A DNA stretch of 64,000 bases from Mycolicibacterium moriokaense (GCF_003347205.1 NZ_QQBJ01000019.1:1-64000), one strand, 5' to 3'. Positions 19,199 through 31,513 are shown, counted from the first letter of the stretch. The notes: generated from the sequence alone by a model not told the origin. Numbers and translations: made by a program.

Positions 19199-20558
19199 CG
19201 CGAGCAGGGCGCGCCGCTGGGCGACCACCGTGTCGGTCGCCGTTACGGTGGTTCTCGCCCTGGCTTGCGGATGCGCCGACGCCGGACCGGCCGGGCCCGC
19301 CGGTGCCGCGCAGAGCATCCACATCGACACCAACACCCCGCAGGGTCTGCGAGCCAAGCAGATCATGGACATGCTCAATTCCGACTGGCCGATCGGACCC
19401 AACGGGATCCGCACGCTGGCCGCGCCGGAGGTGATGGACGACGTCGGCGTCACGATGGACAAGATCTGGTGGGATCGTCCCTTCACGCTCACCGGCCTCG
19501 AGATCGGCGCAGGCAGCGCGACGCTTCACCTGCTGACCTCCTACCAGGTCGCGCAGACGATCGAGTTGCGCACCAACGACGCCGGGCTGGTGGACCGGTT
19601 CAAGCTTTCGCTGGTGCCGCCCGTCATCAAGTCGTGGGACGACATTGACGCGGAGATCGCCAAGACGGGAGCGCAGTACTCCTATCAGGTGTCGAAGGTG
19701 ATCCCCGACGGGTCGGCCGGCAAGTGTGTCTCGGTTGCGGGCACCAACACCGATCTCTCGCTGCCGTTGGCGTCGATATTCAAACTGTATGTGCTGCTTG
19801 CTGTTTCAGATGCGGTGAAGGATGGCACCGTCAACTGGGATGACCAGCTGACCGTGACCAAGGAGGGCAAGGCGGTGGGCGCCGCCGGGCTCGACGACGT
19901 GCCCAACGGCAGCACGGTGTCGGTGCGCACCGCCGCCCAGCAGATGATCTCGGCCAGCGACAACATGGCCACCGACCTGCTGATCCAGCGCGTCGGGCAC
20001 AGCGCCGTCGAACGCGCGCTGGTCACCGCGGGACACCACGACCCCGCCAGCATGACGCCGTTCCCGACCACCCACGAACTGTTCTCGGTCGGCTGGGGCA
20101 GGCCGAACCTGCGTGAGCAGTGGAAGAAGATGTCGTCCACGGCGGCCGGGCGCGCGGAACTGTTCAAGCAGACCAATTCCCGTCCCTACGACCCGGATCC
20201 GCAACGAACCCACACACCGGCATCGGATATCGGCGCCGAGTGGTACGCCTCGGCGAACGACATCTGCCGGGTGCACGCGGCGCTTCAGGCATCGGCGGTC
20301 GGCGCAGCGGCGCCGGTCAAGGACATCCTGGCCGCCATCCCCGGCATCGATCTGGACCGCGCGAAGTGGCCCTACATCGGCGCAAAGGGTGGCAACCTGC
20401 CCGGCGACCTGACCTTCAGTTGGTATGCCGTCGACCACACCGGGCAACCGTATGTGGTGAGCTTCCAGTTGAACTGGCCGAAGTTCCGCAGCCAGACGAC
20501 GGCAGGCTGGCTGCTGTCGATCGTGAAGCAGACCTTCGACCTTATCCCCGTGCCCTGA
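19173..20558 (+). CDS. lpqF: Beta-lactamase-fold lipoprotein LpqF
   Basis: The product has an Arg-rich n-region (RRPDASRARRW), a hydrophobic stretch and a lipobox-like LACGC, so it should be exported and lipidated. A DUF-like domain of ~100 residues is followed by a class A beta-lactamase/DD-peptidase-like fold. That fold has the SxxK pattern in LASIFKLYVL, an SDN motif in SASDNMATD, and a KGG in place of KTG (GAKGGNLPGD). It matches Rv3593. The start is uncertain: TTG at 19173 overlaps mhuD by 26 bases, and an ATG at 19104 would overlap more. The enzymatic role is not shown. Confidence 0.82.
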   Translation: MQGPTRRPDASRARRWATTVSVAVTVVLALACGCADAGPAGPAGAAQSIHIDTNTPQGLRAKQIMDMLNSDWPIGPNGIRTLAAPEVMDDVGVTMDKIWWDRPFTLTGLEIGAGSATLHLLTSYQVAQTIELRTNDAGLVDRFKLSLVPPVIKSWDDIDAEIAKTGAQYSYQVSKVIPDGSAGKCVSVAGTNTDLSLPLASIFKLYVLLAVSDAVKDGTVNWDDQLTVTKEGKAVGAAGLDDVPNGSTVSVRTAAQQMISASDNMATDLLIQRVGHSAVERALVTAGHHDPASMTPFPTTHELFSVGWGRPNLREQWKKMSSTAAGRAELFKQTNSRPYDPDPQRTHTPASDIGAEWYASANDICRVHAALQASAVGAAAPVKDILAAIPGIDLDRAKWPYIGAKGGNLPGDLTFSWYAVDHTGQPYVVSFQLNWPKFRSQTTAGWLLSIVKQTFDLIPVP

Positions 20559-20561
20559 TCT

Positions 20562-21119
20562 TCAGCGCGTGCAGCGAAGTGTCCACGCATGGCCGCGGAA
20601 ATGCATCACCGTCCGGCTCACCGGCGCAATGTCGATGCGCCAGAATGACTTCGGCGGCGCGTCGAGCGCCACCAGGATCGCGGCGCGGATGACGGCGGGA
20701 TGCGTGACGGCCACCAACCGCATGCGACGGGCGGTCAGCGTGTCCATCCAGCCACGCACGCGGTTGACCAGGTCGACGACGGATTCGCCGCCGTGCGGCG
20801 CCCGGGCGGGATCGGTCAGCCAGATGGCCAGGTCGGCGGGCCGGACCCCGCCGAGCACGTCGCCGCGCCACCGCCCGCAGTCCAGGTCTGCCAAGCGATG
20901 GTCGACGCCTGCCTGCAGACCCAGCAACTCGGCTGTCTGACGGGTTCGTTTCTCGGGGGCACAGAACGCGACATCGGCGACACCGAGGTCGATCGAGGCG
21001 TCCACCTGGCGGTAGCCCACGGAGTTGAGCGGTTCGTCGGTGGGGAAGCGTCCGGCCGACATCGCGTCGGTCATGGCATGCGACACAAGTGTCAGCCGGA
21101 CGACCTCACTCGCGCTCAC
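20562..21119 (-). CDS. Histidine phosphatase superfamily protein with altered RHG motif
   Basis: The 185-aa protein keeps the phosphoglycerate-mutase-like order: TRQTAE, HGGES and the second histidine motif VTHPAVIRAAIL. The first motif, normally RHG, reads LVSHAMT: His14 is kept but the preceding arginine is serine. It overlaps the cbtA stop by four bases and belongs to the cobalamin-riboswitch operon. Context suggests a role near cobalamin metabolism, for example alpha-ribazole phosphatase, but this is inference. Catalytic competence is uncertain because of the motif change. Confidence 0.75.
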   Translation of the reverse strand: MSASEVVRLTLVSHAMTDAMSAGRFPTDEPLNSVGYRQVDASIDLGVADVAFCAPEKRTRQTAELLGLQAGVDHRLADLDCGRWRGDVLGGVRPADLAIWLTDPARAPHGGESVVDLVNRVRGWMDTLTARRMRLVAVTHPAVIRAAILVALDAPPKSFWRIDIAPVSRTVMHFRGHAWTLRCTR

Positions 21120-21844
21120 GCAGCAATTGTCTCCCGTCGCGGACTCTCACCGAGCAGTCGCGCCACCATCGATCCGAACACCACCGCGATGACGGCCCAT
21201 AGCACGACCTGGGTGCCCAGCGAGTAGAGCCGGAACTCGTAGAGCACGTCGGCGGGAAAGTCGTCCGGCGTCTCGTCGATGGTCGGCAGCACCAGCATCA
21301 CGACCGCGATCGCGACCACGTACGCCGCCGCCGCGATCAGCGTCGCGCTCCACGCGCCGTAGCGCTGCGCCAGGATGCGCCCCAGCCACACGGCGCCGGC
21401 CAGCGCCGCCGCCGAGAGCACCACCATCATCAGGTACAGCAGGGTGCGCTGCCGGATCGTCTCGTCGAGGCTGACCGCGGGCGGGTTGGCGGGGTACTTC
21501 AGGAACGGAATCACGTACAGCGAGGTCAGCATGGCGCCGGCCAGCGCCACCGACAGCACTCGCGGCGACAGGTTGCCGACCCTGCCGTAGAGCACGCAGT
21601 AGGCGACGGCGAACAACGCCCCCATCGCGACACCGAAGGCCAGCACCCCGAACCCCATGCCGATGTTGGCCTGCACGCCGCGGCTGAACAGTTCGACCCC
21701 GTGGTCGTGACCGCCGGTGTGCGCCTCCTCGAACGCCGCGGCCCGGCTGATGACGGGTTCGACGAAGGTGCGCGCGAACACGAACGCCGCCACGCTGGCC
21801 ACCGCGCCCGCCAACAGGCCGCGGCCGATTATTCGTTTTTCCAC
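21116..21844 (-). CDS. cbtA: CbtA family cobalt transporter membrane subunit
   Basis: The 242-aa protein begins MEKRIIGRGLLAGAVASVAAFVFARTFVEPVI and has about five to six membrane helices. Histidine-containing AFEEAHTGGHDHGVELFSRGVQANIG is typical of CbtA. With CbtB it is thought to import cobalt for cobalamin synthesis; the family was predicted from its regulation by B12 riboswitches. It follows cbtB by 21 bases and overlaps the phosphatase gene. The assignment rests on sequence pattern plus the riboswitch. Confidence 0.88.
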   Translation of the reverse strand: MEKRIIGRGLLAGAVASVAAFVFARTFVEPVISRAAAFEEAHTGGHDHGVELFSRGVQANIGMGFGVLAFGVAMGALFAVAYCVLYGRVGNLSPRVLSVALAGAMLTSLYVIPFLKYPANPPAVSLDETIRQRTLLYLMMVVLSAAALAGAVWLGRILAQRYGAWSATLIAAAAYVVAIAVVMLVLPTIDETPDDFPADVLYEFRLYSLGTQVVLWAVIAVVFGSMVARLLGESPRRETIAA

Positions 21845-21865
21845 TCTCGATCCGCTCCCGGCGAA

Positions 21866-22081
21866 TCAGTGGCAGGGGAAGCCGAGCAGATGCCGGGCGT
21901 CATGGACGAATTCGTGCACGTAGGTGTTGCCGCCGAACACCGACGTCGCACCCTGGTCCAAGCCGACGAAGTACAGCACCAACAGCGCGAGGAAGGCAGT
22001 CGCGGTCAGCCAGACCACGGCCTTCGCGGCGCTGATGTCGACGGCGGGCGCTGCGCTCCTACGTGCCTCGGGATACGTCAT
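21866..22081 (-). CDS. cbtB: CbtB family cobalt transporter small subunit
   Basis: The 71-aa protein has one membrane helix (VVWLTATAFLALLVLYFVGL). Its C-terminus, YVHEFVHDARHLLGFPCH, is the histidine-rich metal-binding signature of CbtB. It is the first gene after the cobalamin riboswitch, with an AAAGGAC ribosome site before the ATG. It should work with CbtA in cobalt uptake. Confidence 0.92.
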   Translation of the reverse strand: MTYPEARRSAAPAVDISAAKAVVWLTATAFLALLVLYFVGLDQGATSVFGGNTYVHEFVHDARHLLGFPCH

Positions 22082-22099
22082 GAACGAGTCCTTTCCGGG

Positions 22100-22230
22100 A
22101 TGTCGCGTCCCAGTGGTGAAGATCTACGGCGGCCGTCGGGTCTGACTGTCACAGTGGCGCGACCGTTCTGGATTCTCACCGGATTCCGCCGCCCGCCTGA
22201 TTACATCGCACATCCTAAGCGCACCGTCCG
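22100..22230 (-). promoter_or_regulatory. Cobalamin (B12) riboswitch
   Basis: Read on the minus strand, the leader contains GGTGC (about 22225), then GGAATCCGGTGAGAATCC, and then the B12 box GCCACTGT with AGTCAGACCC. These are the conserved blocks of the cobalamin aptamer in the right order. Between the aptamer and cbtB a GGGA-TCCC hairpin lies next to the ribosome site GGAAAGGAC. This suggests control of translation: high cobalamin should shut off cbtB-cbtA. The exact ends are approximate. Confidence 0.93.
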
Positions 22231-22250
22231 GCAATCGGGCGGCTGCATAG

Positions 22251-22287
22251 CAAAAGGCTCCCGAATACCTGATTCGGGAGCCTTTTG
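22251..22287 (-). terminator. Rho-independent-type terminator after clpC1
   Basis: A perfect 16-base inverted repeat (CAAAAGGCTCCCGAAT / ATTCGGGAGCCTTTTG) surrounds a 5-base loop 15 bases after the clpC1 stop. The stem has GC-rich centre and ends in four Ts on either strand. It separates clpC1 from the riboswitch operon. Confidence 0.88.
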
Positions 22288-22302
22288 CCTAAGGGCCGTT
22301 AA

Positions 22303-24858
<2,556 letters not shown>

Positions 24859-25159
24859 CGGTAGTTACCTGCTCTCCATCTAGGTCGGTGCGCGCGGGCC
24901 TGTCACGCCGCGGCGTACCTGCCGTCCACTCTAATGGGCGGCAGCCCCGGGTGCCTTGCTTGGTTCTTCGTTGCCAACAAGAGACCGATGCGCGCCGTGC
25001 GGCGCCATTCGCCCTGCACCGGGTGACGTAGATGAGCAACGCGGCGCACGGCTGATTCGTTTCCGGGGCGCCTCGGCTGCCAGTTCGCCGCTAGCGAAAG
25101 CACGATCGGGCGTGCCGGTCGCCGGCGTGATCTGGCAACAATACGTTTCGTTGCCGGGA
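24859..25159. other. clpC1 upstream region, no gene seen
   Basis: This 301-base gap lies between the lsr2 stop and the clpC1 start, both on the minus strand. I see no credible reading frame. It contains a TTCGC-N5-GCGAA palindrome at 25084-25098 and, close to clpC1, an AGCAGG ribosome-site-like sequence. It should hold the clpC1 promoter; I cannot place the -10 box with confidence. Confidence 0.6.
25084..25098. promoter_or_regulatory. ClgR-like palindrome upstream of clpC1
   Basis: TTCGC-CGCTA-GCGAA is a perfect 5-base-arm palindrome. It resembles the actinobacterial ClgR operator (CGC-N5-GCG core with flanking A/T). ClgR activates clp genes in mycobacteria and corynebacteria, so position and shape agree. 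The assignment is by pattern only. Confidence 0.45.
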
Positions 25160-25501
25160 CTACGTCGCTGCGTGGAATGCGTCGATCACGTCAGCGGGGA
25201 TGCGGCCGCGGGTCGACACGTTGTGCCCGTTGCGCCTGGCCCACTCCCGGATCGCCGCGCTCTGCTCGCGATCGATCGCCGCGCGGCCCCGTCCCGACCC
25301 CGCCGAACGCCCCCGCCTGCGGCCGCCGACCCGGCGCCCGGCGTCGACCCACTGCTTCAGATCGGCACGCAGTTTCGCGGCATTCTTGGAAGAAAGGTCG
25401 ATCTCGTAGCTGACACCGTCGAGGCCGAATTCCACGGTTTCGTCGGCCGAACCCTCCCCGTCGAAATCATCGACGAGGGTGACGGTCACTTTTTTAGCCA
25501 T
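25160..25501 (-). CDS. lsr2: Nucleoid-associated protein Lsr2
   Basis: The 113-aa protein starts [15 protein letters not shown]. It has the N-terminal dimerisation domain (about 1-60), a basic linker, and the C-terminal DNA-binding domain ending [23 protein letters not shown]. The RGR there is the AT-hook-like minor-groove clamp. Lsr2 is the mycobacterial H-NS analogue, silencing AT-rich DNA. It lies between lysS and clpC1, as in Rv3596c-Rv3598c. Confidence 0.98.
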   Translation of the reverse strand: MAKKVTVTLVDDFDGEGSADETVEFGLDGVSYEIDLSSKNAAKLRADLKQWVDAGRRVGGRRRGRSAGSGRGRAAIDREQSAAIREWARRNGHNVSTRGRIPADVIDAFHAAT

Positions 25502-25614
25502 TAGCCCACACTGACCCTTCTGACAGGCACTTAGCGCCTAGTTCTGTGTCGAAACCTTGCACCAATGTGCCATACCTGGGCAGGCCATTCAACAAGGGGG
25601 CTGCAAAGCGCCGT

Positions 25615-27129
25615 TCAGTTGCTCTGGCGACGAACAATCGGAAACAAAACCGTCTCCCGAATTGACAGTCCGGTCAGCGCCATCAACAACCTGTCGAGTC
25701 CCATTCCCGTTCCGGTCGACGGCGGCATCCCATACTCCAGTGCAGCAAGGAAATCCTCGTCGAGCATCATTGCCTCGTCATCTCCGGCCGCGGCGGCGCG
25801 GGCCTGGGCGGCGAATCTCTCGCGCTGCACCACGGGGTCGGTCAGTTCGGAGTACCCGGTCGCGAGTTCGATGCCGCGCACGTACAGATCCCATTTCTCG
25901 GTGACGCCGGGAATGCTGCGGTGAGCACGGGTAAGCGGCGTTGTCTCGGTGGGAAAGTCACGCACAAACGTTGGCGCCCAGAGTTTGTCGCCGACAGTGT
26001 GCTCCCACAGCTCTTCGACCAATTTGCCGTGTCCGTAGCCGCGATCGCGCGGTATCTCGACACCTAGCCGGTCAGCGAACTCCAGCAGGCGCGCCACCGG
26101 AGTGTCCGGGGTGACTTCTTCGCCCAATGCTTCAGACAACGACGGATACATTTGGATCGTCGGCCATTCACCGTCGAGATCGTAGGTGGTGCCATCAGGC
26201 AATGGCACCGTTCTGGTGCCAATCGCCTCGTCTGCGACTTCTTGAATAATCTCGCGGGTCATCACCGCGGAATCGTCATACGTCCCGTACGCCTCGTATG
26301 TCTCGAGCATCGCAAATTCGGGTGAATGTGTTGAATCGGCGCCTTCGTTTCGGAACACCCGATTCAGTTCGAATACCTTCTCCAATCCGCCGACCAAGCA
26401 TCGCTTCAGGAAGAGTTCCGGTGCGATGCGCAGGAACAGATCGGCATCAAGTGCGTTGGAATGCGTCACGAACGGTCGGGCGGCGGCACCGCCTGCCAGC
26501 GTCTGCAACATAGGCGTCTCGACCTCGAGAAAGCCGCGCCGTTCCAGCGCCGAGCGCACGGCGCGCACCACCGCCACCCGCTGCCTGGCGATCGTCCTGG
26601 CCTCCGGTCGCACGATCAGGTCGACGTAGCGCTGCCGGACCCGTGACTCCTCGCTCATCTCCTTGTGGGCCACCGGAAGCGGGCGCAGTGCCTTGGAAAT
26701 TATTTGCCACGAATCGGCAAGCACAGACAATTCGCCGCGCCGGGAGCTGATCACCTCGCCGTGCACGAAGACGATGTCGCCGAGGTCGACATCTGACTTC
26801 CATCGATCCAGCGAGTCCTGCCCGACCTGGGCCAGGCTGATCATCGCCTGCAGTTGGGTGCCGTCGCCCTCCTGCAGGGTGGCGAAGCAGAGCTTGCCGG
26901 AGTTGCGCGCGAACACGATGCGGCCCGCGGTGCCGACAAAATCGCCGGTCGCGGTGTCGACGGCCAGGTCGGGATACGCGGCGCGGATCTCGGCGAGGGT
27001 GTGAGTGCGCGCGACCTCCACCGGGTAGGGCTCGCGTCCCTCGGCGAGCAGCCGCTCGCGCTTGGCCTGACGAATCCGGAACTGCTCGGGGATATCGGCC
27101 TCAAGGTCGGGTGAATCAGGAGAGGTCAC
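25615..27129 (-). CDS. lysS: Lysyl-tRNA synthetase, class II
   Basis: The 504-aa protein has an N-terminal OB-fold anticodon-binding domain ([21 protein letters not shown]). The class II catalytic core shows motif 2 [23 protein letters not shown] and motif 3 [15 protein letters not shown]. It charges tRNA-Lys. The GTG start at 27129 has a TAAGCT box eight bases upstream, in a segment nearly identical to that before cysS. It is divergent from the aldolase-like gene. Confidence 0.96.
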   Translation of the reverse strand: MTSPDSPDLEADIPEQFRIRQAKRERLLAEGREPYPVEVARTHTLAEIRAAYPDLAVDTATGDFVGTAGRIVFARNSGKLCFATLQEGDGTQLQAMISLAQVGQDSLDRWKSDVDLGDIVFVHGEVISSRRGELSVLADSWQIISKALRPLPVAHKEMSEESRVRQRYVDLIVRPEARTIARQRVAVVRAVRSALERRGFLEVETPMLQTLAGGAAARPFVTHSNALDADLFLRIAPELFLKRCLVGGLEKVFELNRVFRNEGADSTHSPEFAMLETYEAYGTYDDSAVMTREIIQEVADEAIGTRTVPLPDGTTYDLDGEWPTIQMYPSLSEALGEEVTPDTPVARLLEFADRLGVEIPRDRGYGHGKLVEELWEHTVGDKLWAPTFVRDFPTETTPLTRAHRSIPGVTEKWDLYVRGIELATGYSELTDPVVQRERFAAQARAAAAGDDEAMMLDEDFLAALEYGMPPSTGTGMGLDRLLMALTGLSIRETVLFPIVRRQSN

Positions 27130-27137
27130 GACCTGCC

Positions 27138-27143
27138 AGCTTA
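27138..27143 (-). promoter_or_regulatory. Leaderless-type -10 box for lysS
   Basis: On the minus strand TAAGCT stands eight bases before the lysS GTG. The segment TAAGCTGGC-nn-GTCGTGACC is shared with cysS apart from two bases. Confidence 0.45.
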
Positions 27144-27152
27144 GATGAGCTC

Positions 27153-28394
27153 ATGGCGGAACCCATCAACGCGGCAGCGGTGGCCGCACTGGCAGACGAC
27201 CCGGTGGACTGGCGTTTCAAGGGGCTGCCCGCCTCTTGGTCGGGTCGCACGCCCGCTCAGATCCGCGCCGCGGCCGTCAACCTCGTCGACGAGGGCGTGC
27301 TGGGTCCGCTGTGCGTGCTGCGCGAGGATGCCCTGGCACACAATCTGGCGACGATGGCCGGCTGGTGCCGCGACCGCGGGGTCGAGCTGGCGCCGCACGG
27401 CAAGACCCACATGGCCCCGCAGCTGTTGGCCCGCCAGTTCGCGTCGGGGGCCTGCGCGGTCACCGTCGCGACCGGCAGCCAGGCCCGCGTCTACCGGGCA
27501 TTCGGGGTCCGCGACGTGATCGTCGCCAACCAGCTGGTGGACGCCGCCGCCCTGCGCTGGGTCGCCGCGACGCAGGACGACGACCCCGGGTTCAGCCTGA
27601 CGTGCTGGGTGGACTCCGTGGCGGGAGTGCAGCAGATGACGGCGGCCTTGCAGGGGGCGAGCCGACCGGTCGACGTCTGCGTGGAGATCGGGATGGCGGA
27701 CGGTCGCACCGGCTGCCGGGACGGCTCCGCCGTCGACGAGGTGGCCGCGGCCGCCGCCCGGTCCCCCGCCCTGCGGCTGGTCGGCGTCGCCGGGTACGAA
27801 GCGGCACTCGGCCACGACGTCACCCCGCAGGCGCTGGGGCGGGTCGGCGGGTACCTCGCCGAGCTGCGAGCTGCCGTCGAACGCTTGGCGGACCGGTTCG
27901 AGACCGACCGCGTCATCGTGACGGCGGGAGGCAGCACCTACTTCGACGCCGTCGCCGACGCGTTGACGCTAGGCACGGTCGCGGGCCGCGCCGTGCGCAC
28001 CGTAGTGCGCAGCGGGTGCTACCTGACCCACGACCACGGTCTCTACGCGAGGACGTCGCCGCTTCGCCACGGCCTGCGACCGGCGCTCGAGGTGTGGGCG
28101 CAGGTGGTGTCGCGCCCCGAGCCGGAGTTGGCGCTGCTGACGATGGGCCGGCGCGACGTCTCCTTCGACCAGGACATGCCGACGCCCCTCGGGCTCGCGG
28201 GCAGTGCGGTGGTCAAACTCAACGATCAGCACGCCTACCTGCAGCTGGGCCCCGACGAGCGGGCCACCGTCGAAGTGGGCGATTGGTTGCGGTTCGGGAT
28301 CTCGCATCCGTGCACCACATTCGACAAGTGGCAGCTGATCCCCGTGCTGGCCGACGACGACCGCGTCGTCGACCTGATCCGCACGTACTTCTAG
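27153..28394 (+). CDS. PLP-dependent D-threonine aldolase/amino acid deaminase-like protein
   Basis: From ATG 27153 this is 413 aa. The N-terminal alanine-racemase-like barrel carries the PLP lysine in LAPHGKTHMAP. The C-terminal D-serine-dehydratase-like domain includes the metal-ligand pattern in VRSGCYLTHDHGLY and GISHPCTTFDKW. Family members act on beta-hydroxy D-amino acids, or as D-serine dehydratases, with a divalent metal. The exact substrate is unknown. An upstream in-frame ATG at 27111 would overlap lysS, so I prefer 27153. It is convergent with coaX. Confidence 0.83.
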   Translation: MAEPINAAAVAALADDPVDWRFKGLPASWSGRTPAQIRAAAVNLVDEGVLGPLCVLREDALAHNLATMAGWCRDRGVELAPHGKTHMAPQLLARQFASGACAVTVATGSQARVYRAFGVRDVIVANQLVDAAALRWVAATQDDDPGFSLTCWVDSVAGVQQMTAALQGASRPVDVCVEIGMADGRTGCRDGSAVDEVAAAAARSPALRLVGVAGYEAALGHDVTPQALGRVGGYLAELRAAVERLADRFETDRVIVTAGGSTYFDAVADALTLGTVAGRAVRTVVRSGCYLTHDHGLYARTSPLRHGLRPALEVWAQVVSRPEPELALLTMGRRDVSFDQDMPTPLGLAGSAVVKLNDQHAYLQLGPDERATVEVGDWLRFGISHPCTTFDKWQLIPVLADDDRVVDLIRTYF

Positions 28395-28397
28395 CTT

Positions 28398-29213
28398 CTA
28401 GCGCGCCTGCTTGAGCCTGCCGCGCTGGCTGTCGCGGTTGCGTTCGAAGACAAGGCGCAACCCATCGAGGGTCAGGTGGCGGTCGTAGTCGCTCACGGTG
28501 TGCAGGTCTGGGAGCAGCATCGGGGCCGTATGGCCGGTGGCGACAACAGCCACATCGTCGCCGCCGAATCCGTCGATGTCCTCGCGGATGCGCGACACCA
28601 GCCCGTCGACCAGTCCGGCGAAGCCGAACACCGCGCCGGCCTGCATGCACTCCACGGTGTTCTTGCCGATGACCGATCGCGGCCGGGTCAGCTCGACCCG
28701 TCGCAGTGCCGCCGACCGCGCCGCCGCGGCGTCCGACGACACCTGAACGCCCGGGGCTATTGCGCCGCCGAGGAATTCACCCTTGGCCGACACCACGTCC
28801 ACGCAGATCGACGACCCGAAGTCGACGACGATCGCCGCCGTGCGGTACTTGTGAAATGCAGCCAGGCAGTTGACGATTCGGTCGGCACCCACCTCTTTGG
28901 GATTGTCGACCAGCAGAGGTATGCCGGTGCGCACCCCTGGCTCGATCAGCACGTGCGGGACCGTCGGCCAGTACTGCTCGAGCATCTCCCGGACCTCGTG
29001 CAGCACGGACGGAACGGTGGACAACCCGGCCGCACCGGTCAGGCGTTCGGAGTCGTCACCGATCAACCCGTCGATCGTCAACGCCAGTTCGTCCGACGTC
29101 ACCTCGGTTTCGGTGCGGATCCGCCACTGCTGCACCACCTTGGCGTGGTCACCCGAGCCCGTGATCAGACCGACCACGGTGTGGGTGTTGCGGACGTCGA
29201 TTGCTAACAGCAC
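28398..29213 (-). CDS. coaX: Type III pantothenate kinase
   Basis: The 271-aa protein starts at GTG ([15 protein letters not shown]) with the ASKHA phosphate-1 motif DVRNT. It also has [23 protein letters not shown] (adenosine/phosphate-binding) and [13 protein letters not shown]. It phosphorylates pantothenate in the first step of coenzyme A synthesis. It lies downstream of panD and panC in one run, so precursor synthesis and its phosphorylation are encoded together. The family is known to need a monovalent cation. Confidence 0.92.
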   Translation of the reverse strand: MLLAIDVRNTHTVVGLITGSGDHAKVVQQWRIRTETEVTSDELALTIDGLIGDDSERLTGAAGLSTVPSVLHEVREMLEQYWPTVPHVLIEPGVRTGIPLLVDNPKEVGADRIVNCLAAFHKYRTAAIVVDFGSSICVDVVSAKGEFLGGAIAPGVQVSSDAAAARSAALRRVELTRPRSVIGKNTVECMQAGAVFGFAGLVDGLVSRIREDIDGFGGDDVAVVATGHTAPMLLPDLHTVSDYDRHLTLDGLRLVFERNRDSQRGRLKQAR

Positions 29214-29217
29214 GTGT

Positions 29218-29625
29218 TCACCGCGGCGACAGCAGTTGCGCCGCGTCGGCGGGCACGTGGGCGGGATCGTGGCCGAAGTCGATCTGTCTGTTGTCGGCGT
29301 CGACGAACACGATCCTTGGTCGGTAGTGCCGGGCCTCGGCATCCTCCATGGTGCCGTAGGCGATCAAGATGACGAGATCGCCGGGATGCACCAGATGGGC
29401 TGCCGCGCCGTTGATTCCGATCACGCCGCTGCCGCGCTCGCCGGTGATGGCGTAGGTGACCAGGCGAGCGCCGTTGTCGATGTCGACGATGGTGACCTGT
29501 TCGCCCTCCAGCAGGTCCGCGGCGTCCATCAGGTCGGCGTCGATGGTCACCGACCCCACGTAATGCAGATCTGCCTGCGTCACCCTGGCGCGGTGAATCT
29601 TCGACTTCAGCATCGTTCGTAACAT
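29218..29625 (-). CDS. panD: Aspartate 1-decarboxylase (proenzyme)
   Basis: The 135-aa protein starts [16 protein letters not shown]. The self-cleavage site Gly24-Ser25 in [12 protein letters not shown] generates the pyruvoyl cofactor. It makes beta-alanine from aspartate for pantothenate. I use the ATG at 29625 as in other mycobacteria; an in-frame ATG at 29637 lies inside panC. The panC stop and this start overlap by one base (TGATG). Confidence 0.96.
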   Translation of the reverse strand: MLRTMLKSKIHRARVTQADLHYVGSVTIDADLMDAADLLEGEQVTIVDIDNGARLVTYAITGERGSGVIGINGAAAHLVHPGDLVILIAYGTMEDAEARHYRPRIVFVDADNRQIDFGHDPAHVPADAAQLLSPR

Positions 29626-30569
29626 CAATTCCTCCATGGCAATTCGTGGTGGACGTCCGATCCGGCGGGCCGCTCCCCATCGGTACCGGCGGTTGCCCCG
29701 ACGTCTATCGCGATGTTGTCCAGCAGCCTGGTGGTGCCCAGTCGGGCGGCGACCAGCATCCGTGCCATGCCCTCGATCGGCGCGGGGCCCAGTGCGGTGT
29801 CGCGCACCTGCAGGTAGTCGACGTCGATCGCGGGCACCTCGTCGAGCACCGCGCGGGCGGCGTCGAGCGCCGCGGGCACCCCACCCGACGCGGCGTACAT
29901 CCCGGCCAGCAGGGCTGCCGACAGCGCGCCCGCCTGCTCGCGGTCCACCTCGCTGAGATAGCGGTTGCGCGACGACATCGCCAGCCCGTCCGGCTCACGC
30001 ACGATCGGCACGCCGACGATCGTCGTGTCGACGTTCAGGTCGGCGACCATCTGGCGGATCAGCACCAGCTGCTGGTAGTCCTTCTCGCCGAAGAACGCCC
30101 TGTCCGGCCGCACGATCTGCAGCAGCTTCAGCACGACGGTCAGCACACCGGCGAAATGTGTTGGGCGCGAAGCTCCTTCGAGTTCGACGCCGAGTGGGCC
30201 CGGCAGCACCGAGGTGCGCGGCCCGTCGGGATACATCTGGGCGGCGGTCGGCGTGAACGCGATCTGCACCCCTTCGCTGCGCAACTGTGCGAGGTCGTCG
30301 TCGAGAGTCTTGGGGTACTTGTCCAAGTCCTCGGTGGGGCCGAACTGCAGCGGGTTGACGAAGATCGACACCACCACCACCGCGCCCTGCACGCGCTTGG
30401 CGGCCCGTACCAGTGTCAGGTGTCCCTCGTGCAATGCCCCCATCGTCGGCACCAGCATCACCCGTCGCCCGGTCTGCCGAAGTGCCCGCGTCACTTCGGA
30501 CACCTCGCGCGGCGCGCTGTAGACGTTGAGCTCCCTGGCTGCGAATTTCGGCGGCTTGCGGACGGTCAC
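29625..30569 (-). CDS. panC: Pantothenate synthetase
   Basis: The 314-aa protein has the HIGH-like LHEGHLTLV, the ATP-binding [10 protein letters not shown], and the KMSKS-like [10 protein letters not shown]. It condenses pantoate and beta-alanine using ATP. It lies three bases after the DUF2520 gene and overlaps panD by one base, so the group DUF2520-panC-panD-coaX reads as one operon. Confidence 0.96.
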   Translation of the reverse strand: MTVRKPPKFAARELNVYSAPREVSEVTRALRQTGRRVMLVPTMGALHEGHLTLVRAAKRVQGAVVVVSIFVNPLQFGPTEDLDKYPKTLDDDLAQLRSEGVQIAFTPTAAQMYPDGPRTSVLPGPLGVELEGASRPTHFAGVLTVVLKLLQIVRPDRAFFGEKDYQQLVLIRQMVADLNVDTTIVGVPIVREPDGLAMSSRNRYLSEVDREQAGALSAALLAGMYAASGGVPAALDAARAVLDEVPAIDVDYLQVRDTALGPAPIEGMARMLVAARLGTTRLLDNIAIDVGATAGTDGERPAGSDVHHELPWRN

Positions 30570-30571
30570 GG

Positions 30572-31513
30572 CTATCGCGCCTCCTCCAGCACCGTGAAGA
30601 CCTCTTCAGGAGCGTGTGCGCGCTGGGCGGTCCGCAGCGAATTCGCCCGATACGCCTGCGCCAGTTCGGGATCCACCTCCGAGAGCGCCCGCAGGTGATC
30701 GGCGACCGCGGCCGCGTCGCCGCGGGCGACCGGTCCGGTCAGCGCCGCCTGCCCGCGCTGCAGCGCGTTCTCCAGCGACGCCCGCGCCAGCGGACCCACC
30801 ACCCGCTCGGCGATGCCGCCCGGTTCGTCACCGACGAGTTCCTGGCCCAGGAGTTCCTGCCCCCACAGCGCCGAGCGCAGCGCCTCCACGGCGTCGAGCA
30901 CCACCGTCACAACGTGATTGCCTGCGTGTGCGAGTGCCGCGTGGTAGAGCGTGCGGGCGTCCTCGCGGACCCGGAACGGCTCACCGCCGATCTCCAGCAC
31001 GAGCGACTGGGCGATGGCGTAGCCGATGTCGTCGGCGGCGGTGATGCCGAAGCAGGTGTCCGGCAGTCGGGCGATGTCGTCGTCGGCGCCGGTGAACGTC
31101 ATCGCGGGATGGATGGCCAGCGGGATGCAGTCCTGCTCGGTCAGCGGGCTCAGCACCGCGATGCCGTTGGCGCCCGAGGTGTGGGCCACGATGGTCCCCG
31201 GCCGCACCGCCCGGGTGGCGGCCAGGCCGGACACCACCGACGCCAACTCCGCGTCGGGCACCGCGATCAGCAGTAGCTCGGCGCGGCCCGCGACCTCGTG
31301 CACGGGCAGCACCGCCGTGTCGGGCAGCCTGCGCTCCGCGCGCTGGCGGGATTCGCGGGAGATCGCGCTGCAGGCGACGACCACGTGATCGGCGCGCTCG
31401 AGGGCGACGCCCAGCGCAGTGCCGACGCGGCCCGCGGAGATGATCCCGACCGACAACCGGGCCGGGCGCATGGGCCCGTCTTGGGGACCCCAGGCAGACG
31501 GGGACTGCTCCAT
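30572..31513 (-). CDS. Rossmann-fold and DUF2520 domain protein (Rv3603c-like)
   Basis: The 313-aa protein has an NAD(P)-binding Rossmann domain ([20 protein letters not shown]) resembling pyrroline-carboxylate or ketopantoate reductases. A C-terminal helical DUF2520 domain includes [17 protein letters not shown]. It lies directly before panC. Because mycobacteria often lack a clear panE next to panC, a role as ketopantoate reductase has been considered for such genes; that is inference. The start may be the ATG at 31513 or a later ATG (residue 15). Confidence 0.82.
   Translation of the reverse strand: MEQSPSAWGPQDGPMRPARLSVGIISAGRVGTALGVALERADHVVVACSAISRESRQRAERRLPDTAVLPVHEVAGRAELLLIAVPDAELASVVSGLAATRAVRPGTIVAHTSGANGIAVLSPLTEQDCIPLAIHPAMTFTGADDDIARLPDTCFGITAADDIGYAIAQSLVLEIGGEPFRVREDARTLYHAALAHAGNHVVTVVLDAVEALRSALWGQELLGQELVGDEPGGIAERVVGPLARASLENALQRGQAALTGPVARGDAAAVADHLRALSEVDPELAQAYRANSLRTAQRAHAPEEVFTVLEEAR

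Noticed and set aside
25615-26480. Slightly lower GC in the 3' half of lysS as a sign of transfer
   Set aside because: The protein is a continuous, ordinary mycobacterial lysyl-tRNA synthetase in conserved gene order, so the shift is not enough to claim transfer.
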